64,000 bases of DNA. It comes from Diphasiastrum complanatum. Taxonomy: Eukaryota; Streptophyta; Lycopodiopsida; Lycopodiales; Lycopodiaceae. The stretch spans positions 17,220,643 to 17,284,642 of the forward strand of contig CM055094.1 of assembly GCA_029204225.1 (NCBI GenBank), in the 5' to 3' direction. The notes below the pieces were generated by a model that was not told where the DNA came from, did no database searches, and was given only the letters and a program-made list of their open reading frames with translations. Position numbers and translations under genes: made by a program. Shown one piece after another: positions 57,921 through 64,000 of this stretch (positions within the stretch are counted from its first letter, which is position 1; each line of letters begins with the position of its first letter).

Positions 57921-59411
57921 CTAAAAAGGCTTTGTAGATCTAGAAATATATCTAGTATAAGGTAGCCTATGTGACTTAGACAAAGCACAAGACTCACAAA
58001 CATGCTTGTCATTACTTAAGGAACTTGGAAGACCAATCACAACCTTCTTCCTTGCCATTACCTCCAATGACTTGAAGTTGAGGTGTCCCATCCTTTTGTG
58101 CCAAACCTCTTGAATAGAAATTTGCTCCCTTGCAACACATCCAACTTGATTAGCAATAACACAAGCATCAAGTTTGAACAACTTCCCTTGTCTTTTACCT
58201 TTTCCAATCAAGACATCTTTCCTTTTGATCAAACAAGCATCTCCATCAAACTCCACCTTGAGGCCCTTACTTAGCATTTGACTCACACTAAGCAAATTCT
58301 TGGTAATATATGGAATAAACAAGACATCCTCCAAATGAACATTCCTATTTGTAGAGAGAGAAATATGAATTGTGCCAATCCCTTTGATTGCACACTCACC
58401 ATCATTGGCCGTGTAGATCACTCTCTTGTCATCTCCATATGCCAACAAAGAAGTGAAGTACTCTTTGTGAAAGGTCATGTGTGAACTTGCTCCACTATCA
58501 ATCCACCAAGGATCTAGATCTCCATCATTAGCAAGCATACATGAAGACATCACAAAAGCATCATTATTTGCATCTTGCACATCCAAACCATCCTCATCAA
58601 GAGTAAGATTACCTTGCTTGTCTCCTTGATCTCTCTTCTTCTTGTAGCACTCACTTGCAAAGTGTCCTTTGATGCCACAATAGAAGCACTTGATCTTTGA
58701 TCTATCCTTCTTTTTGCCACTTGAAGAAGCATCCACTTGATCTTGCCCTTTAGACCACTTGCTTTTGGTTTTGCCCTTGAATTTGCCCTTTGTGAACATA
58801 GCATCCTCTTGAAGTGTCGATGTAGATCCACCTCTTGCTTGAAGCCTATATTCCTCATTGATCAAGATCTCTTGAAGATCCATCAAACTTGGCAAAGTCT
58901 TTTGAATAGCAATGCTTTGAACAATGTTAGCATGAGCATTCAACAAGCCATTAAGAATCACTTGAATAAGCTCTTCTTCCTTAATGCTTTCATCTATGCA
59001 AGCTAACTCATCATTCAATGCTTTCATTCTCAAAACAAAAGTACTTAGACTTTCTTCATTCTTTTGCAAACAAGAAAAGATTTTCCTTCTTAGAGTCAAC
59101 ACTCTAGAAGTAGACTTGGATTCATAAAGCTTCTTCAATGAATTCCAAGCTTCCAAAGATGATGTGCACTTACCAACTTCCTTGAGAAGTTCATTGGTAA
59201 CATTCATCTTTATCATGTGTAGAGCCTTCTTGGCCCTCTTGTCATACCTCAATTGATCTTGTTGTGTTGCTGGTCTCTCCTCCAAGCCTACAACAATATC
59301 CAAAACATCATTCATCTCAAGAAGTGACTCCATCCTCACTTTCCACAATGAATAGTTACTTGAGGTAAGCCTATCATTGGCTTCCAACATGACTCCAATT
59401 GAGGTTGCCAT
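57921..59411 (-). CDS. Copia gag, protease and pre-integrase domain (496 codons, intact frame)
   Basis: It starts MATSIGVMLEANDRLTSSNY at 59411. The gag (UBN2-type) domain covers about residues 15-200, with 'EEELIQVILNGLLNAHANIV'. A CCHC zinc knuckle, CFYCGIKGHFASEC, lies at about residue 245. The aspartic protease active site WWIDSGASSHMT is at about 303. The pre-integrase zinc-binding HxxxH...CxxC domain, 'VWHKRMGHLNFKSLEVMARK' then 'HVCESCALSKSH', is at about 430-490. The frame is open throughout, unusual for this window, and is closed by one TAG before integrase, where a Gln/Glu codon is expected. It would give capsid-like particles and a protease if transcribed from the LTR at 60012-60660. 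Confidence 0.93.
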   Translation of the reverse strand: MATSIGVMLEANDRLTSSNYSLWKVRMESLLEMNDVLDIVVGLEERPATQQDQLRYDKRAKKALHMIKMNVTNELLKEVGKCTSSLEAWNSLKKLYESKSTSRVLTLRRKIFSCLQKNEESLSTFVLRMKALNDELACIDESIKEEELIQVILNGLLNAHANIVQSIAIQKTLPSLMDLQEILINEEYRLQARGGSTSTLQEDAMFTKGKFKGKTKSKWSKGQDQVDASSSGKKKDRSKIKCFYCGIKGHFASECYKKKRDQGDKQGNLTLDEDGLDVQDANNDAFVMSSCMLANDGDLDPWWIDSGASSHMTFHKEYFTSLLAYGDDKRVIYTANDGECAIKGIGTIHISLSTNRNVHLEDVLFIPYITKNLLSVSQMLSKGLKVEFDGDACLIKRKDVLIGKGKRQGKLFKLDACVIANQVGCVAREQISIQEVWHKRMGHLNFKSLEVMARKKVVIGLPSSLSNDKHVCESCALSKSHRLPYTRYISRSTKPF

Positions 59412-60000
59412 GCAGCAATGACCTGATCTTCTCTTTCAACCTGTTTCAATGCACAAAGCACTCCTTTGAACAACAACAAATGCTTTCAAAAGAAATCACC
59501 AAGATTTGAAACTATCTCACAAATTCTCTTCTAGCACTTATCCAAACAAATCAACACATAGAATCATGGAATCTTGATCAACCTATGATCTATCCTTAAT
59601 CTAATGACTTTTGCCACTTCCTAAGATTGAAACACACTCAAATGAAGTCCAACAACCTCACTATCTAGAGATCGATCAAAATTAGGGTTTTGACAAAATC
59701 ACAAAAAATTGACTATTCCAAATCTACATGCAAATGCTGAAAATTTGATATGCAATCTATAAGCCACCACTTAGGCTGAACCAATGATCCAAAAATTGGC
59801 CAAATCTAGCATGTGGACTCAAAAATCGGAATTGAACAAGTATATTGACCTATTTAGTGTTTTGATCTACAAAAGATCCAATCTACAAAAGCAAAAGTTC
59901 CAATTTTGGTGTAGAATCCTCTCTAGCATGCTCTAGACTTGATATCTTCACAAATCATTGATAGATCTGATTTTCTCCTTCATAACCTGAAACACAAGCT

Positions 60001-60011
60001 CTGATACCATG
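60001..60011 (-). promoter_or_regulatory. Primer-binding site (tRNA-Met type)
   Basis: The reverse complement is TGGTATCAGAG, directly next to the LTR edge at 60012. Confidence 0.88.
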
Positions 60012-60660
60012 TGAAAGATTTCAGATCCTTAAGATCCAATCTACTTGAATGATCTTTGGTTAGAAAGAGAAATACACTACCAATTTCACCAATGTAGAAA
60101 AAATCAGCATCTACACACAATTTGAGATGCAAACACTAATAGAACTTGATCAAACTTGAATGAAATGATTATGTACTGTTGCTGTCCATACAAAACCAGC
60201 AATCTACTGTATTTCACACGTGTGGATCCAAAAATAACAAATATAGATCATTCTATACATAGAATTGCAAGCAATCACCAAGATAGTGCACCAATGGATA
60301 GTAGAACCCAAGAGAACCATGTATAAGCATGAAATGAGATAGAGAAGAGAGAAGATGACTCTCTCCACGAGTTACATCCTTTTATAACAGGTCCAAACCC
60401 TATTTGGCCACTTGGCTTTCCCACCAAAATGCTAACCCTACCAATTTTGGGTCTAGATTCAATGTACCCAACTTATTCAAATTAAATCTACTCAAACTCG
60501 CATTCTATCTTTCCCACACTTTCAAAAAGTGTTTATTCAAATGAAATCTAGACTAATGAACTTTGAAAAGTCAACCTTTAAGTCTAAAACAAGTTTTGGC
60601 CTCAATATGCCAAATATGAAAATATTGCAAAATGTGCTGAAACTAGTTGAATCTTTCACA
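60012..60660 (-). repeat. Copia LTR (family D, 649 bp)
   Basis: On the minus strand it starts TGTGAAAGATTC and ends GAAATCTTTCACA, a 9-10 bp terminal inverted repeat. It is related to the LTR at 34761. It carries CACACGTGTG at 60215-60224. Confidence 0.88.
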
Positions 60661-61005
60661 CAAAACACTCACTACAACAACTAAAGAGGTGCTTTGGATC
60701 AAGAGGTTAATCATGGAGCTAAAGTGCATCAAAGAGGATGATCTTCCCTTGATCAAATGTGACAACATATCGGCACAAGCTCTTGCAAACAATCCTATTT
60801 TTCATGCAAGAAGCAAGCATATAGAAGTGGCACACATTTTGTAAGGGAAAAGCTCATTGGAGGTGAAATCAACTTAGAACATGTCGACACATCTTCATGT
60901 ATTGTTGACCTTCTCACAAAGCCACTTTGCAAAGGTGCCTTCTCAAAGCATAGGTCTAATTTTGGTCTTATCTCAAGATCAATGCTTGATCCACATTAGA
61001 TACAT
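60661..61005 (+). pseudogene. Copia RNase H C-terminus, plus strand
   Basis: It encodes 'TTTTKEVLWIKRLIMELK', 'LIKCDNISAQALANNPIFHA' and 'RSKHIEVAHIL', then, after a shift, 'EHVDTSSCIVDLLTKPL'. This is the standard end of copia RNase H. It belongs with the RT at 55900-57250 and was separated from it by the minus-strand insertion. Confidence 0.88.
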
Positions 61006-61640
61006 TTTTAGGAGGAGTGTCAAAATATTGAAAAATCTATCTAATGTTGTGAGTGTGGGTCCTAAAAATGCCAAAGATGAATTGAGCTCTTTTGGCTTAG
61101 TAAAGACCCATCTTAGAATAAAATATTCAAGGTAGGTAGAATTAAAAACTCGAGCTACCATAGGAATTGCCATTTGTACATGCCACATTTAATGCATGAA
61201 AAGACTATGTGGCACAATTAGACATAGTGACGTGCCTTGGATAAGTCTAGATAGCTTGAGAGGTGGATTTAGAACTCCAATTCAACTCAAAGTAATGTGA
61301 AGAGTCCATGGATCTATATATATGTGATGTACTCTCATTGAGAATATGATGAAATTTGTGTGTAATGCAAATTTGGAGACAAGCTCTTTGTGCCCTCTCT
61401 CTCTCCACAAGTTTTGTTCTTGCTATTTTTTCTCTCTAGCCAAGTAGAGGCATTTATGATGCTTTGTCTTATGTTTTGTTGATAGATCTTGCTTGTAACA
61501 CAATAATATTGCTTGAATGATCAGCTTTCCTATTGACAACCAATGCTAGTCTGATCTTTATGGTGTTATTGTGCTTAGGAGATCAAAAATACATGTGTAG
61601 GGCATTCCACACGTGTGAATTCAGCATTTTCTGCTTCAGT
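61006..61640 (+). mobile_element. Polypurine tract and copia 3' LTR (family E), truncated
   Basis: The purine tract 'taggaggag' ends at 61017. The LTR starts TGTCAAAATATTG at 61018. It has a TATA-like 'ctatatatatgtg' (about 61313-61325), a CT tract, and CACACGTGTG at 61608-61617. It stops near 61640, where a minus-strand gag begins. It does not match the LTR at 60012, so the two belong to different elements. Confidence 0.7.
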
Positions 61641-62354
61641 CATTTCGATCCCTTGTTGACATATGGATCATGAGACGAAGAGGTAGACGAAGTGTCTTGA
61701 CTTCTTCGAATCTTGTTGCAGCAACATAGTGATAACTCTAGTAAGAGTTAAATCTGAGTGTGTCATGATGATCGTCACCCAATTCTCATATGTAGAGGGC
61801 AGGCTTGAAAGCAATGTCATGATTGCATCTTGATCATCTATGATTGATCTGACAACGGCCATCTATTGTAAGAAATTCTTAAACTGGTTAATATGATTCT
61901 AAAGAGAATCATTGTTCGACATCTTGAGTGTGAAGAATTTCCTTTGAAGATGTAATTTGGTAGTTATGTCTCTCACATCATATAGTGAGCTCATGATGTC
62001 CCAAACTTCTTTCAAATTTTTGGCGTCAGCTACGTGGCCAATCTGACTATCTAATATATTGAGAATAATAAGCGCAAAAGCTTTACCATCATCCTTCGAT
62101 TTTCACTTTGAGTTGTCTGTGTCATCTTCAGGTTTCACTTTGATACATGTAACAACATCCCACAACTCGTTGGCGATTAGCAAGGTTAGTTTGACCACGT
62201 TAAGAGAGATACCGTGTTGCGCTACAATTGGAAATCAATTCTCTGATACCGAAACAAATTGATTTGAACTGAAGAATAATTTGATATCGCGAAAGATATC
62301 AAGTATAAGAGCTTAAGCTCTGATATAGTATTAGGCCTTGAAAAAGAATCAATG
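61640..62354 (-). pseudogene. Copia gag remnant, minus strand
   Basis: Reading leftward from the primer site: 'LTLLIANELWDVVTCIKVKP', then 'AFALIILNILDSQIGHVADA', 'KNLKEVWDIMSSLYDVRDIT', and the block 'VVRSIIDDQDAIMTLLSSLP' with 'LTLTRVITMLLQQDSK'. This is the copia gag core also seen at 5880-6050. Three stops and a shift break it. The element is cut at about 61640. Confidence 0.78.
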
Positions 62355-62365
62355 CTCTGATACCA
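62355..62365 (-). promoter_or_regulatory. Primer-binding site (tRNA-Met type)
   Basis: The reverse complement is TGGTATCAGAG, adjacent to the LTR edge at 62366. Confidence 0.88.
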
Positions 62366-63639
62366 TGTTGGAAAGAGGTGTATAAAAGATAGATTGAATA
62401 AGATTTAAATAAAAATAATTCGAACAACAAGAAAGAAAACTTATCGTGTGCAGCAGAATAATCTATCTTCCTCTTTCTTCATGCATGACTACGCCTATCA
62501 ATTTCGATCAGAACAATAGTGATAAAAACACATTCGATCTTATAGTAACTAACTTTGAAATCATTAGTACTACAGTGATTACGTAGCCAAACATTTAAAG
62601 CATTGAATTATCAGACAAATAATCTGTCGCAAAGAATAACAGAAATGCATACATTATGAGACGAAACTGAATGAAATAAGAGATAGTATTGATTCAGTAT
62701 GAAAGCAAAACAGATGTAAATGAGTATAACAAGTTGTGGATCGAAGCCGCGTACTCTAGGCTATCTCTGAGTGGCTAGAATATAAGTCTGAATTAAGCGC
62801 AACTACTGATCAGCAGTAAGCGCAATAGCAACCTCTAATCAACTCTAAAGAACTGAGCTAGAATGCTCAAGAGTGTTCAAGCTCGCAGTCTTGAGAAAAA
62901 GAGCTATCTATTCAATACTTGATTTCAAAAAAAGATGTTGAAATATGAACAACTATTTATACTAAGCAATTGGGTTGTCAAATACTGCTGCCAGCTAGTT
63001 GGAGTCTGCTGGTATTCATCCAGTTCTTCTCAGAAGTTGCTTGTTGATAAGCGGTGACATTTGGTTGTAAACAGTCTGTTTGTATAAATGAACGTGATTG
63101 TCACTTTGCAAAAATGAACGTAACTGTCATCAAAGAGAAATTAAAAAATGCGACTTTTGTGAAAAATGTGACCGTGTCGCAAAATCTCATTTCCTGAATA
63201 TTGGGGTAGTCCCACACTTTTCCAAAGTCATTTTCTTAACATTTGAGGCACTTTGAAAAATGCAAAAAATGGGACACTGCATTTTTACTCACAATTCTTG
63301 ATAGGCAAAAAATACGAAAAATGCAACGTTGCATTTTACTCAAAACTCTGGACAGGCGAAAGACACAAAAAATGCGACATTGTATTTTTACTTGCAATTT
63401 TTGATAGTCGCCATTTAAAAGAAAATTGACCATAGCAAAAAGGTGACAGCGTCGGGTTTTGTAGTGAGAGAAAATTCTTGACACTATTGTCAAACTCCGT
63501 GTATTTCTGCAGATTGTGTAAAAACACTTGTAATTCTGCAGACTGTGTAAAACATGGGAGAATCCGCAGAACTGGATAAATGGTTGGATGGAGATTAAAA
63601 ATCGATTAGTCGATTAGTAGTAAGGAGAATAATCCAACA
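62366..63639 (-). mobile_element. Copia LTR, minus strand (1274 bp)
   Basis: On the minus strand it starts TGTTGGATTATTCTCC and ends CTTTCCAACA, with TG...CA termini. The start is like that of the LTR at 5251 (TGTTGGATTTATTTCC). It holds many 'aaaaatgcgac' or 'gaaaaatgcaac' words (63140-63400). The LTR end at 63639 abuts a plus-strand copia pol piece. Confidence 0.82.
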
Positions 63640-64000
63640 CTTTGTTGGCATATGGAGATGACAAGAGGGTGATCTACACGACCAATGATGGTGAGTTGTA
63701 ATCAAAGGAGTTGACACAATTCCTATTTCTCTCTCTACAAATAGGAATGTTCATTTGGAGGATGTTTTGTTCATTCCATCTATTACCAAGAATTTACTTA
63801 GTGTGAGTCAATTGCTAAGTAAAGGCCTCAAAGTTGAGTTTGATGGAGATGCTTGCATGATCAGAAGGAAAGATATCGTGATTGCAAAAGGTAAAAGGCA
63901 AGGGAAGTTGTTCAAACTAGATGCTTGTGTTATTGTTAACCAAGTTGGATTTGTTGCAAGAGAGCAAATACCTATTCAAGAGGTTTGGCATAAAAGGATG
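63640..64000 (+). pseudogene. Copia protease and pre-integrase fragment, plus strand, running off the right edge
   Basis: It is closely similar to the reverse of 58100-58460: 'LLAYGDDKRVIYTTNDGE', a TAA and a shift, then 'FIPSITKNLLSVSQLLSKGL', 'KVEFDGDACMIRRKD' and 'VWHKRM' at the edge. It is the same family as the minus-strand element at 57251-60660. It is interrupted on the left by the LTR at 62366-63639. Confidence 0.88.

Larger units (their letters stand above)
57251..60660 (-). mobile_element. 5' half of a copia element (LTR, gag, protease, integrase), minus strand
   Basis: LTR 60012-60660, primer site 60001-60011, gag-protease-preintegrase frame 59411-57921 and integrase to about 57251 are in correct order. 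RT, RNase H and the 3' LTR are absent. It sits inside the RNase H of a plus-strand copia (55900-61016), so it is a nested insertion whose 3' half was lost, together with about 80 codons of host RNase H. Confidence 0.88.

Noticed and set aside
57251-60660. Interpreting the minus-strand copia half as an inversion inside one element
   Set aside because: The LTR at 60012-60660 and the 3' LTR starting at 61018 belong to different families, so two elements are involved. Nested insertion with deletion fits better.

Overview
The window looks like repeat-rich nuclear DNA of a land plant. It has LTR retrotransposons primed by initiator-tRNA-Met-type sites (TGGTATCAGAG), very long GA/CT microsatellites, and one multi-exon gene with GT-AG introns and a pyrimidine-rich leader. 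There are no bacterial-style operons, and no rRNA, CRISPR array or convincing tRNA. The species cannot be fixed from sequence alone; a large-genome plant (fern, lycophyte or gymnosperm-like) is my guess.

Layout. 1-3148: a minus-strand Ty3/gypsy element running off the left edge, with a tandemly repeated leader and an LTR rich in GGCGCC. 4807-8125: (GA)n, then an internally deleted Ty1/copia element. 8128-9051: a striking inverted repeat with two 277-bp arms around a 370-bp spacer. 9.05-14.85 kb: minus-strand LTR fragments with tRNA-Asp-like primer sites and a small gypsy remnant with an integrase/chromodomain end. 14.85-16.32 kb: a copia LTR, primer site and gag start. 16.51-22.63 kb: the best-preserved gypsy chromovirus (LTR, leader, PR-RT-RH-IN-chromodomain, PPT, LTR), which lacks gag and carries C-to-T type stops. 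23.0-27.65 kb: a mosaic of related LTRs, including a solo LTR with a clean ACATA target-site duplication. 27.9-28.57 kb: tandem repeats. 29-35.4 kb: mostly anonymous DNA with small copia and LTR fragments. 36.0-38.6 kb: a minus-strand gypsy gag joined to an unusual plant-transposon-type domain and a coiled coil. 39-43.6 kb: a heavily decayed gypsy element.

The only convincing host gene is at 44923-47389 (plus): a four-exon, 563-aa APC-superfamily amino-acid/GABA/polyamine permease of the BAT1 type.

The most interesting accessory region is 49.4-55.6 kb. On the minus strand lies an intron-containing, partly broken transposase-like gene, followed by a 447-codon gene of unknown function that has its own TATA box. 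Facing them on the plus strand is a degenerate gene with a Gln-rich, acidic and proline-rich tail and a clear histone H3 fold at the C-terminus. An 89-bp near-perfect palindrome lies between the convergent 3' ends. This may be a DNA transposon carrying a histone H3-like gene, or an old H3-variant retrocopy beside a transposon.

From 55.9 kb to the right edge there are nested copia elements: a plus-strand RT, an inserted minus-strand LTR-gag-PR-IN, the RNase H tail, a 3' LTR, another minus-strand gag and LTR, and a plus-strand PR/IN piece running off the edge.
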